DNA from: Actinocrinis sp035605935
GTDB lineage: Bacteria > Actinomycetota > Actinomycetes > Streptomycetales > Catenulisporaceae
DNA: 64,000 nucleotides
Direction of reading: 5' to 3'
Assembly: GCF_035605935.1 (NCBI RefSeq)
Contig: NZ_DATNGK010000051.1
Location: 32,641 to 96,640, forward strand
How positions within the stretch are numbered: the first letter of the stretch is position 1; every line of letters starts with the position of its first letter. This document shows, one piece after another, positions 28,834-36,877 of the stretch. The notes beneath the pieces were generated by a model, which was not told the DNA's origin, did not search any database, and saw nothing but the letters and a program-made list of their open reading frames with translations. The position numbers and the translations under genes are program-made.

Positions 28834-28881
28834 GAAAAGCGGCCGTGACGTGGGAACCGTCCCACATCACGGCCGCTTTTC
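28834..28881 (+). terminator. Strong intrinsic terminator after the dedA gene
   Basis: A 22-bp stem (28834-28855 with 28860-28881, one mismatch) closes on the tetraloop ACCG. The base of the stem is GAAAAGC/GCTTTTC, providing a T-run on the plus strand. Confidence 0.88.
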
Positions 28882-28944
28882 CATTCCCTTGGGCGGGTCT
28901 GCGAGACTGACCGGTGAGAGACAGGATCGTTTCGAGGAGCCCAC

Positions 28945-29967
28945 ATGCCCATCGCAAGCCCTGAGGTCTACGCGGAGATGATCGACCGGGCCAAGGCCGG
29001 CCGGTTCGCCTACCCCGCCATCAACGTGACCTCGTCGCAGACGCTCAACGCCGCGCTGCGCGGCTTCGCCGAGGCCGAGAGCGACGGCATCGTCCAGGTC
29101 TCCACCGGCGGCGCGGAGTTCCTTTCCGGCAGCACGGTCAAGGACATGGTGATCGGCGCCAGGGCGCTGGCCGAGTACGCGCACGTGGTCGCCGAGAAGT
29201 ACGACATCAACATCGCGCTGCACACCGACCACTGCCCGAAGGACAAGCTGGACGGCTTCATGAAGCCGCTGGTCGCCGTCTCCCAGGAGCGGGTCGCCAA
29301 GGGTCTCGAGCCGCTGTTCCAGTCGCACATGTGGGACGGCTCCGCGGTGCCGCTGGACGAGAACCTGCGGATCGCAGCCGAGCTGCTGGAGCAGACCGCG
29401 AAGGCGCGCACCATCCTGGAGATCGAGATCGGCGTGGTCGGCGGCGAGGAGGACGGCGTCGCGAACGAGATCAACGACAAGCTGTACACCACGCCCGAGG
29501 ACGTGCTCAAGACCGCTGAGGCGCTGGGCATCGGCGAGAAGGGCCGCTACCTGCTGGCCGCCACCTTCGGCAACGTGCACGGCGTGTACAAGCCGGGCAA
29601 CGTGAAGCTGCGCCCGTCGATCCTCAAGGAGATCCAGGACGCGGTCGGCGCCAAGTACAACAAGGACAAGCCGTTCGACCTGGTCTTCCACGGCGGTTCC
29701 GGCTCGCTGCTCTCCGAGATCCGCGAGGCGCTGGACTACGGCGTGGTGAAGATGAACGTGGACACCGACACCCAGTACGCCTTCACCCGGCCGATCGTGG
29801 ATCACGTGTTCAAGAACTACGACGGCGTGCTGAAGATCGACGGCGAGGTCGGCAACAAGAAGGCCTACGACCCGCGCGCCTACGGCAAGTCGGCTGAGGG
29901 CGGCATGGCCCAGCGCGTGGTGACCGCCTGCCAGGACCTGCGCTCCGCGGGCACCAAGATCAAGTAG
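28945..29967 (+). CDS. fba: Fructose-bisphosphate aldolase, class II
   Basis: This zinc-dependent aldolase interconverts fructose 1,6-bisphosphate with dihydroxyacetone phosphate and glyceraldehyde 3-phosphate. The 340-residue protein has metal ligands in HTDHCPKDK, the catalytic segment EIEIGVVGGEEDG, the zinc-ligand and phosphate site FGNVHGVYKPGNVKL, LVFHGGSGS with the third ligand His, and the DTDTQYAFTRP segment. ATG 28945 follows GAGGAG. Codon use is strongly biased to G/C-ending codons, suggesting high expression. It is flanked by two strong terminators, so it is monocistronic. Confidence 0.98.
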   Translation: MPIASPEVYAEMIDRAKAGRFAYPAINVTSSQTLNAALRGFAEAESDGIVQVSTGGAEFLSGSTVKDMVIGARALAEYAHVVAEKYDINIALHTDHCPKDKLDGFMKPLVAVSQERVAKGLEPLFQSHMWDGSAVPLDENLRIAAELLEQTAKARTILEIEIGVVGGEEDGVANEINDKLYTTPEDVLKTAEALGIGEKGRYLLAATFGNVHGVYKPGNVKLRPSILKEIQDAVGAKYNKDKPFDLVFHGGSGSLLSEIREALDYGVVKMNVDTDTQYAFTRPIVDHVFKNYDGVLKIDGEVGNKKAYDPRAYGKSAEGGMAQRVVTACQDLRSAGTKIK

Positions 29968-29987
29968 CCGCCGCGTCGGCAAGCGAC

Positions 29988-30027
29988 GAGGGACGCGGCC
30001 CGGACGGCAGCCCGGGCCGCGTCCCTC
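29988..30027 (+). terminator. Strong terminator after fba
   Basis: GAGGGACGCGGCCCGG (29988-30003) pairs perfectly over 16 bp with 30012-30027. The loop is 8 nt. No long T-run follows. Confidence 0.8.
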
Positions 30028-30056
30028 GGTAGCCGGGAAAGTCCGGCTCAGGTAAG

Positions 30057-30097
30057 CTCTTGTTGCAAGAGGCCCGGTCGCGCTTGCGCCGGGCTTT
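30057..30097 (+). promoter_or_regulatory. Two consecutive hairpins in the purA leader
   Basis: CTCTTG/CAAGAG with a TTG loop (30057-30071) is directly followed by GCCCGG-t-CGC pairing with GCG-CCGGGC (30072-30094) and TTT. The second looks like a small intrinsic terminator 29 bp before the purA start. Confidence 0.45.
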
Positions 30098-30125
30098 GAC
30101 TATGTCCGGAAGAGGTGTAACCGGA

Positions 30126-31409
30126 ATGCCAGCGCTTGTGCTCGTCGGCGCCCAGTGGGGCGACGAAGGAAAGGGCAAGGCCACCGACCTGCTCGGCGGG
30201 TCCGTGGACTACGTCGTGCGCTACCAGGGCGGCAACAACGCGGGGCACACAGTCGTCATCGGCGACCAGTCCTACGCGTTGCATTTGCTGCCGTCCGGCA
30301 TCCTGACCCCCGGCTGCATCCCGGTGATCGGCAACGGCGTGGTCATCGACCCGGCGGTGCTGCTGCAGGAACTCGACGGGCTGACCGCTCGGGGCGTGGA
30401 CACCTCGAACCTGATCATCTCCGCCAACGCGCACCTGATCACGCCGTACCACCGCACGATCGACAAGGTCACCGAGCGGTTCCTCGGCGACAGCCGGATC
30501 GGCACTACCGGCCGGGGCATCGGACCGACCTACGCGGACAAGATCTCGCGCATCGGCATCCGGGTGCAGGACCTATTCGACCCAGGCATCCTGGCCAAAA
30601 AGGTCGAGGCGGCGCTGCGTGACCGCAACCAGATGCTGGTCAAGCTGTACAACCGGCGGGCAATCGCGGCCGAGGCGATCGTCGAGGAGTACCTCGGCTA
30701 CGCGGAACGGCTACGCCCGCATGTCGCGGACACCTCGCTGCTGCTCAACCAGGCGCTCAACGAGGGCAAGGTAGTGCTTTTGGAGGGATCTCAGGGCACG
30801 TTGCTCGACGTCGATCACGGCACGTATCCGTTCGTTACGTCGTCGAACCCGACTACAGGCGGCGCGTGCTCTGGTTCGGGCATCGGGCCTACGAAGATCA
30901 CCCGCTCGATCGGCATCCTTAAGGCGTACACGACGCGCGTAGGTGCGGGACCATTCCCCACCGAGCTGTTCGACGCGGATGGCGAAGCGTTGCGGACGAA
31001 GGGCCACGAGCGTGGCGTCACGACCGGCAGGGACCGGCGCTGCGGCTGGTTCGACGCGGTGATCGCGCGGTACGCGACCCGGGTGAACGGCCTGACCGAC
31101 TTCTTCCTCACCAAGCTGGACATCCTCACCGGCTGGGAGCGCGTGCCGGTGTGTGTGGCTTATGACGTGGACGGCGTGCGATACGACGAACTGCCGATGA
31201 CGCAGACCGACTTCCATCACGCCAAGCCGATCTACGAGTTCCTTCCTGGGTGGGACGAGGACATCACCAAGGCCAGGGACTTCTCCGACCTGCCGGCCAA
31301 CGCGCAGAACTACGTCCACGCGCTGGAGCAGATGTCCGGAGCGCCGATCTCGGCGATCGGCGTCGGCCCGGCCCGTGACGCGACGATCCAGCTGCGCAGC
31401 TTCCTGTAG
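30126..31409 (+). CDS. purA: Adenylosuccinate synthetase
   Basis: PurA couples IMP and aspartate using GTP, the first committed step to AMP. ATG 30126 (MPALVLVGAQWGDEGKGK) gives the normal N-terminus with the GTP-binding P-loop WGDEGKGK; an upstream in-frame start would add 22 unrelated residues. The 427-residue product also shows GGNNAGHTV with catalytic His, TGRGIGPTYADK, the IMP-loop ARG region, GVTTGRDRRCGWFD, and TKLDILTGWERVPV. The leader carries two hairpins; a candidate terminator follows. It is a stand-alone gene downstream of fba. Confidence 0.98.
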   Translation: MPALVLVGAQWGDEGKGKATDLLGGSVDYVVRYQGGNNAGHTVVIGDQSYALHLLPSGILTPGCIPVIGNGVVIDPAVLLQELDGLTARGVDTSNLIISANAHLITPYHRTIDKVTERFLGDSRIGTTGRGIGPTYADKISRIGIRVQDLFDPGILAKKVEAALRDRNQMLVKLYNRRAIAAEAIVEEYLGYAERLRPHVADTSLLLNQALNEGKVVLLEGSQGTLLDVDHGTYPFVTSSNPTTGGACSGSGIGPTKITRSIGILKAYTTRVGAGPFPTELFDADGEALRTKGHERGVTTGRDRRCGWFDAVIARYATRVNGLTDFFLTKLDILTGWERVPVCVAYDVDGVRYDELPMTQTDFHHAKPIYEFLPGWDEDITKARDFSDLPANAQNYVHALEQMSGAPISAIGVGPARDATIQLRSFL

Positions 31410-31479
31410 AACCAGTTGAACCAGGCACGGCAGAACCAGTCACGGCGCCCGTTAGCGATCGCGCGCTAGACAACCTGCC

Positions 31480-31529
31480 CGGATCGGGCCGTCCCGTCGT
31501 ACAGAGTGGCGATGGAGCGGCCCGATCCG
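31480..31529 (+). terminator. Long inverted repeat after purA
   Basis: CGGATCGGGCCG (31480-31491) and CGGCCCGATCCG (31518-31529) are perfect complements with a 26-bp spacer. The element lies between purA and the next gene and its right arm is 20 bp before that gene's start, so it could be a terminator or an operator. Confidence 0.5.
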
Positions 31530-31549
31530 TGTTTCCTACGCTGGGTGCC

Positions 31550-32989
31550 ATGACCGATATCGCGCCAGCCGCCTCTTCCCTCTCCGCGCCCGACTCCGCT
31601 GTGTCCGATCGCGCTGCTTCCAATCGCGCTGTGTCCGATCCAGCCGCGGGGAAGGCGGTATCCGAGCGTGACCGCGCGCACGTCTTCCACTCCTGGTCCG
31701 CGCAGGATCAGATCGCCCCGCTGCCAATCGCCGGGGCCGCCGGCGCACGGTTCTGGGACTACGAGGGCAACAGTTACCTGGACTTCGCCAGTCAGCTGGT
31801 CTTCACCAACATCGGGCATCAGCACCCGAAGGTGGTCGCCGCGATTCAAGAGCAGGCGGCGCGGCTGTGCACGATCGCCCCGGGATTCGGCAACGACAAG
31901 CGCGCCGAGGCGGCAGAACTGATCACGTCGTACGCGCCGGAAGGCCTGAACCGGGTCTTCTTCACGAACGCGGGCGCGGACGCGATCGAGAACGCGGTAC
32001 GCATGGCGCGAATCCATACCGGCCGGCCGAAGGTCCTGACGGCGTACCGGTCCTACCACGGCAACACCGCGACCGCGATCAGCCTGACCGGTGACCCGCG
32101 CCGCTGGGCCAACGAGAACGCGGGGCATCACGACGGTAACGTCGCGCACTTCTTCGGGCCGTACCTTTACCGCTCCTCCTTCTACGCGACCACGGAGGCG
32201 GAGGAGGCCGAGCGTGCGCTGGACCACCTTGAGCAGACGATCGTGTTCGAGGGTGCGGGCACCGTGGCGGCGATCTTGCTAGAGACCGTGGTCGGCACCA
32301 ACGGCATCCTCGTTCCGCCGCCGGGCTACCTGGCCGGCGTGCGGGCACTGTGCGATAAGTACGGCATCGTCTACATCGCCGACGAGGTGATGGCCGGCTT
32401 CGGCCGCACCGGGGCCTGGTTCGCGGTGGATCACTGGAATGTGCGGCCCGACCTGATCGCCTTCGCGAAGGGCGTCAACTCCGGATACGTGCCGCTCGGC
32501 GGCGTGATCATCTCCGACGAGATCCACGACACCTTCCGCAACCAGGTCTTCCCGGGTGGCCTGACCTACTCCGGACATCCGTTGGCCTGTGCAGCCGCCG
32601 TCGCGACGATCGAGGCGATGCGTGACGAGCAGATCGTGGAAAACGCGGCGTGGCTCGGGGAGAACGTGTTCGGCCCGACGCTGCGCGAGTTCGCCGAGCG
32701 GCATCCCTCCGTCGGCGAGGCGCGCGGCATCGGCGCGTTCTGGGCGCTGGACCTGGTGAAGAACAAGCGAACGCGCGAAATGCTCGTTCCGTACGGCGCG
32801 GGCGGCCCGGCCGCGGCACCCATGAACGCGGTGCTCGCCGAGTGCAAGAAGCACGGCACCTGGCCGTTCACCCACTTCAACCGGTTGCAGATCACCCCGC
32901 CGCTCAATCTGACCGAGGCTGAGGCGCGCGAGGGCTTGGCGGCGATCGACAAGGCGCTCAGCGTCGCCGACGAGTACACCGAGCAATAG
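31550..32989 (+). CDS. Class III PLP-dependent aminotransferase
   Basis: A class III (omega-type) aminotransferase of 479 residues, start ATG 31550. The PLP Lys lies in IAFAKGVNSGYVPLGG, preceded by the cofactor Asp in IVYIADEVMAGFGRTG, with GGLTYSGHPLACAAA and the N-terminal NAGADAIENAVRMAR phosphate-binding segment. It is close to taurine-pyruvate and related aminotransferases; the amino donor is unknown. Residues about 17-31 are a three-fold 5-residue repeat (AVSDR, AASNR, AVSDP) preceding the domain, probably a disordered extension. It converges with the enoyl-CoA hydratase gene across 37 bp. Confidence 0.88.
   Translation: MTDIAPAASSLSAPDSAVSDRAASNRAVSDPAAGKAVSERDRAHVFHSWSAQDQIAPLPIAGAAGARFWDYEGNSYLDFASQLVFTNIGHQHPKVVAAIQEQAARLCTIAPGFGNDKRAEAAELITSYAPEGLNRVFFTNAGADAIENAVRMARIHTGRPKVLTAYRSYHGNTATAISLTGDPRRWANENAGHHDGNVAHFFGPYLYRSSFYATTEAEEAERALDHLEQTIVFEGAGTVAAILLETVVGTNGILVPPPGYLAGVRALCDKYGIVYIADEVMAGFGRTGAWFAVDHWNVRPDLIAFAKGVNSGYVPLGGVIISDEIHDTFRNQVFPGGLTYSGHPLACAAAVATIEAMRDEQIVENAAWLGENVFGPTLREFAERHPSVGEARGIGAFWALDLVKNKRTREMLVPYGAGGPAAAPMNAVLAECKKHGTWPFTHFNRLQITPPLNLTEAEAREGLAAIDKALSVADEYTEQ
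31598..31642 (+). repeat. Three 15-bp tandem units in the aminotransferase 5' coding region
   Basis: GCTGTGTCCGATCGC, GCTGCTTCCAATCGC and GCTGTGTCCGATCCA are contiguous and in frame, each encoding five residues. Confidence 0.8.
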
Positions 32990-33026
32990 TCGTCAGTCCG
33001 CTACGCGGGTCTGGCTATAGGTGCGG

Positions 33027-33830
33027 CTACACGGGCCACTGCGGCTTGCGCTTCTCGGCGAAGGCGCGGATACCTTCGATCCGATCCGCGGAGAACGCAG
33101 TGGCTCGCCAAGCTGAGTCCTCGACATCGAGCCCTGCGGTAAGCGGCAGTTCGATGCCCGTGCGTAGTGCGTGCTTGGCGTTACGCACGCCCACTGGAGA
33201 GTTCGAGGCGATCTGCGCCGCTAGTTCCAGGGCAGCTTCGCGAGCGGTGTGCTGACCGGGTACGCGGCGATTCACAATGCCGAGTGCGGTCGCCTCGTCG
33301 ACGGTAACGCGCCGTCCGGTGTAGATCAGATCGGCAGCAAAGGTGGCCCCGATACGGCGAGCGAGCAACTGCGTTCCGCCGCCGCCCGGTACCAATCCGA
33401 CGGTGACCTCAGGCAGTCCAAATTGCGCGCCGTCATCCGCGACGATCAAATCGCAACCGAGCGCCAGCTCGAAGCCTCCGCCGAGCGCGAAGCCGCTGAC
33501 CGCCGCGATTACGGGCACCGGCAGGCCGATGATCGAGCCGAAGGCGCGGCGGAAAACGGGCCGTTGTGCGAGCAGGTCGGCGTCCGTGAATTCGTTGCGC
33601 TCCTTGAGATCCGCGCCGACGCAGAACGCCCGCTCGCCGGCGGCGCTCAGCACGACGGCGCGGACGCCGGGATCATCTGCGAGCGCGCAGGCCTTATCGC
33701 CTAGCTCGGTGGCTAGCGCGGTACTGATCGCATTGAGCGCGTCGGGGCGGTCGAGGACGATTTCGGCCACGTGGCCATGACGCCGGGCTGCGACGTTCGC
33801 GTTGGCGGGCACAGCGCTGTTCGAGGTCAT
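33027..33830 (-). CDS. Enoyl-CoA hydratase/isomerase family protein
   Basis: The 267-residue protein is a crotonase-fold enzyme: HVAEIVLDRPDALNAIS at the start, the oxyanion-hole pair in FCVGADLKE and ALGGGFELALGCDL, catalytic Glu candidates in FGLPEVTVGLVPGGGGTQ, and VTVDEATALGIVNRRVP. ATG 33830 is chosen because AGGAAAGG lies about 7 bases before it; the frame stays open upstream through a 15-bp tandem repeat. A role in fatty-acid beta-oxidation is likely, which would fit the EtfD-like protein in the window, but other CoA substrates are possible. It diverges from the MFS exporter gene. Confidence 0.9.
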   Translation of the reverse strand: MTSNSAVPANANVAARRHGHVAEIVLDRPDALNAISTALATELGDKACALADDPGVRAVVLSAAGERAFCVGADLKERNEFTDADLLAQRPVFRRAFGSIIGLPVPVIAAVSGFALGGGFELALGCDLIVADDGAQFGLPEVTVGLVPGGGGTQLLARRIGATFAADLIYTGRRVTVDEATALGIVNRRVPGQHTAREAALELAAQIASNSPVGVRNAKHALRTGIELPLTAGLDVEDSAWRATAFSADRIEGIRAFAEKRKPQWPV

Positions 33831-33836
33831 GGACAC

Positions 33837-33896
33837 GCCTTTCCTGGAGACGCCATTCGTGGACACGTCTCTCGTGAACACGTCTCTCGTGAACAC
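33837..33896 (-). repeat. Four 15-bp tandem units directly upstream of the enoyl-CoA hydratase start
   Basis: On the minus strand two identical units GTGTTCACGAGAGAC (33896-33882, 33881-33867) are followed by GTGTCCACGAATGGC and GTCTCCAGGAAAGGC, then a partial GTGTCC before the ATG. The last full unit carries the ribosome-binding site. The units are in frame with the gene. Confidence 0.85.
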
Positions 33897-33976
33897 AGTG
33901 CGAGCGTATCCAGGCTGACTTCGACGTACACCTGCAGGCCGATGCGTGCCCTTCGAAATACACCTAGGCTGATCAA

Positions 33977-35380
33977 GTGGCCCAGACAACGCCGTCAGGC
34001 GCCGGCGGCGGATCCAGTTCCGGCGCGCGCGTCGGCGCCTTGATGCGCGTGCTGCGTATCGTGCTGACCGGGCCGCATCTGCGCTCATTCCGGCTGCTTT
34101 TCGCCACCCGGCTCATCGGGCAGCTGTCCGACGGCGCCTTCCAGGTCGCGTTGGCCTCCTACGTGATCTTCTCGCCGGAGAAGCAGGCGACCGCCGCGCA
34201 GGTCGCGCAGGCGTTCGCGGTACTGCTGCTGCCGTTCACCATCGTCGGCCCGTTCGCCGGAGTGTTCCTGGACCGCTGGCCGCGCCGGCAGGTGCTGGTC
34301 TGGGCGAACCTGCTGCGGGCGGCGCTGGTGGTCGTGGTGGCGGTGCTGGTGGATCTGCAGGTGCCGAACGTGCTGTTCTACATCGGCGCGCTGGCGGTGC
34401 TTTCCGCGAACCGGTTCATCCTGGCCGGCCTGTCCGCCTCGCTGCCACACACCGTCCCGGCCGGCCAACTGGTCACCGCCAATTCGGTGCTGCCCACCGC
34501 TGGGACCCTGGCCGCGACGGCCGGCGGCGCCGTGAGCCTGATCGTGCACGCGATCCTGGGCACCGGGAACCACGCCACCATCGGCGAACTGGTCTGTGTC
34601 GCAGGGCTCTACACGGTCGCGGCGCTGTTCGCGCTCGGCATCGGCCGGGCCAAACTGGGACCGCTGGAACTGCCGCGGGAAAGCACCTGGACCGCCGTGC
34701 GCTCGGTGGCTCGCGGGGTCCTTCAGGGCGCACGGCATCTCGCGGCGCGGCCGATCGCCGGGCGCGCGCTGGTCGCGGTGACCGTCTCCAGGTTCTGCTA
34801 CGGCGTGGTCACCATCATCACGCTGCTGCTCTACCGCAACGCCTTCAACGACCCGAACCAGCCGAACAAGGGCCTGGCCGGATTCGCCCTCGCGGTCGGA
34901 CTCTCCGGTGCGGGCTTCGGAATCAGTGCCGTGATCACACCGCTGGTCACCCGGCGGATCCGGTTGCCCGCCTGGATCACGCTGTGTCTGCTCGGCGCCG
35001 CCGTCGCCGAGCTCTGCTTCGGTCTGCCCTTCCGCCCGGTACCGCTGCTGATCGGCGCTTTCCTGCTCGGCGTGGCGTCGCAGGGCCAGAAGATATGCAC
35101 CGACACGCTGGTTCAGCGCTCGGTCGACGACGAGTTCCGCGGCCGCGTGTTCGTGTTCTACGACATGGTCTTCAACGGGGCCTTCGTGCTCGCCGCCGCC
35201 TTTGCCGCGGCCGCGCTTCCGGCCGACGGCAAGTCATACCTGGTCGTCATCATCGTCGCAGCCTGCTATGCGGTCGTCGGGCTCTGGTACGGCGTCAAGA
35301 GTCTGCGTGATCCGGTCAGCATGCCGCCGCCGAGCTCTAATACTCCGGCTGAGTCGTCCACCACTCCCGCAGTGCGCTGA
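33977..35380 (+). CDS. MFS transporter
   Basis: The 467-residue protein has about 12 membrane helices with a Major Facilitator pattern of the enterobactin-exporter/MFS_3 type: LRSFRLLFATRLIGQLSDGAF near helix 1, the A-motif-like GVFLDRWPRRQVLVW after helix 2, and a second half beginning at RPIAGRALVAVTVSRFCYG. No substrate-defining feature is seen. GTG 33977 is used as start; there is no strong ribosome-binding site and the cytoplasmic N-terminus is Gly/Ser-rich. Its 3' end overlaps the convergent cca gene by 44 bp. Confidence 0.85.
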   Translation: MAQTTPSGAGGGSSSGARVGALMRVLRIVLTGPHLRSFRLLFATRLIGQLSDGAFQVALASYVIFSPEKQATAAQVAQAFAVLLLPFTIVGPFAGVFLDRWPRRQVLVWANLLRAALVVVVAVLVDLQVPNVLFYIGALAVLSANRFILAGLSASLPHTVPAGQLVTANSVLPTAGTLAATAGGAVSLIVHAILGTGNHATIGELVCVAGLYTVAALFALGIGRAKLGPLELPRESTWTAVRSVARGVLQGARHLAARPIAGRALVAVTVSRFCYGVVTIITLLLYRNAFNDPNQPNKGLAGFALAVGLSGAGFGISAVITPLVTRRIRLPAWITLCLLGAAVAELCFGLPFRPVPLLIGAFLLGVASQGQKICTDTLVQRSVDDEFRGRVFVFYDMVFNGAFVLAAAFAAAALPADGKSYLVVIIVAACYAVVGLWYGVKSLRDPVSMPPPSSNTPAESSTTPAVR

Positions 35381-36803
35381 CCGCTGCCTCGTGCCCCAGG
35401 GGGCCCTGGTCAAGCCGCAGCTCCAGCAGGAACTTGTAGGCGCGGCCGACCACCGGGCCTGGCGGAACGCCCAGCAGTTCCATGATCTGATTGCCATCCA
35501 GGTCGGGCCGGATCGAGTCCAGCTCCTCCTGCTCCTTGAGCCGCTCGATCCGGGCCTCGAGTGCATCGTAGGTGGCGGCGAGTGCTGCGGCCTTGCGGCG
35601 GTTGCGGGTGGTGCAGTCGGAGCGGGTCAGCTTGTGCAGCCTGGTCAGGAGCGGCCCGGCGTCACGCACGTAACGGCGTACCGCGGAGTCGGTCCACTCG
35701 CCGTCACCGTAGCCGTGGAAGCGCAGGTGCAGCTCGACGAGGCGGGCCACGTCGTCAACAAGGTCGTTCGAGAACTTCAGCTCACGCAACCGCTTCTTGG
35801 TCATCTTCGCGCCGACCAGCTCGTGATGGTGGAAGGAGACCCCGCCGCCCGGCTCGAAACGGCGGGTGCGCGGCTTGCCGATGTCATGCATCAGGGCAGC
35901 CAGACGCAGCACCAGGTCCGGGCCATCCTCCTCCAGCGCGATGGCCTGATCGAGAACGGTGAGCGTGTGCTCGTAGACGTCCTTGTGCCGGTGGTGCTCG
36001 TCGACTTCCAGGCGCAGCCGCGGCAATTCGGGCAGCACGTATTCGGCGAGGCCGGTTTCCGTGAGCAGGCCGAGGCCGGTGTGCGCGTTCGGTGCGAGAA
36101 GCAGCTTGGTCAGTTCGTCCCGGATGCGTTCCGCGGAAACGATCTTCAATCGGTCGGCCATCTCTTGCATCGCGGCGACGACTTCAGGTGCGACGGCGAA
36201 GTCGAGCTGCGCGGCGAAACGTGCGGCGCGCAGCATACGCAGCGGGTCGTCAGAGAAGGACTCCTGCGGGGTGGCAGGGGTACGCAGGGTGCGCTTCGCC
36301 AAGTCAAGCAAGCCACCGTGCAGGTCAACGAACTCGCGCTGCGGTAACCGCAATGCCATTGCGTTAACGGTGAAGTCACGACGAATCAGGTCGTCCGCGA
36401 GCGTCTCACCATAGGACACTGTGGGCTTGCGCGACGTTCGGTCGTACGCCTCGCTGCGGTACGTCGTGATCTCCAGCTTGTATCCGTCCTTCTGGCAGCC
36501 GACCGTGCCGAAGGCGATGCCCACCTCCCAGACCGCGTCAGCCCAGCCCTTGACCAGCTTGAGCACCTGCTGCGGCCGCGCATCGGTGGTGAAGTCGAGA
36601 TCCTCTCCGAGCCGATCGAGCAAGCCGTCCCGCACCGAGCCGCCGACCAGCGCGAGTTCGTGACCTGCCGCGGCGAAGCGGGTTGCCAGGTCGTCCGCGA
36701 CCGGGGCGAGATTCAACAGCCGCGCGGCCGCCGCGGCGGAGCGGCTCGACGAGCCGGCACCCGGGCGATCGGGCAGCTCGGCATCCGAAGGAGAGGTAGA
36801 CAC
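35337..36803 (-). CDS. cca: CCA-adding tRNA nucleotidyltransferase
   Basis: The enzyme adds or repairs the 3' CCA of tRNAs. GTG 36803 (VSTSPSDAE) is chosen, giving 488 residues; an earlier GTG at 36863 would run into the control region of the divergent gene. Visible are the class II nucleotidyltransferase motif LVGGSVRDGLLDRLGEDLDFTTDARP, TVNAMALRLPQ, the template-like DPLRMLRAARFAAQLDF, and a C-terminal HD domain (LAALMHDIGKPRTR). The HD type is typical of actinobacterial enzymes. It is divergent from the DUF6049 gene and convergent, with a 44-bp overlap, with the MFS gene. Confidence 0.95.
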   Translation of the reverse strand: MSTSPSDAELPDRPGAGSSSRSAAAAARLLNLAPVADDLATRFAAAGHELALVGGSVRDGLLDRLGEDLDFTTDARPQQVLKLVKGWADAVWEVGIAFGTVGCQKDGYKLEITTYRSEAYDRTSRKPTVSYGETLADDLIRRDFTVNAMALRLPQREFVDLHGGLLDLAKRTLRTPATPQESFSDDPLRMLRAARFAAQLDFAVAPEVVAAMQEMADRLKIVSAERIRDELTKLLLAPNAHTGLGLLTETGLAEYVLPELPRLRLEVDEHHRHKDVYEHTLTVLDQAIALEEDGPDLVLRLAALMHDIGKPRTRRFEPGGGVSFHHHELVGAKMTKKRLRELKFSNDLVDDVARLVELHLRFHGYGDGEWTDSAVRRYVRDAGPLLTRLHKLTRSDCTTRNRRKAAALAATYDALEARIERLKEQEELDSIRPDLDGNQIMELLGVPPGPVVGRAYKFLLELRLDQGPLGHEAAVSALREWWTTQPEY

Positions 36804-36877
36804 GTCATCCAAGGGTACGTGCTCCGCTCGGGCTACCCGTCCGTCCGGCGCTCCGCCGCACAACTAGGATTCCGCCC

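Noticed and set aside
32995..33014. Hairpin between the aminotransferase and enoyl-CoA hydratase genes
   Set aside because: Only seven of eight pairs in the stem and no T-run; too weak to list as a terminator.
33831..34088. Upstream extension of the enoyl-CoA hydratase gene
   Set aside because: It translates a tandem repeat and Arg-rich sequence; the crotonase fold starts after ATG 33830, which has a good ribosome-binding site.
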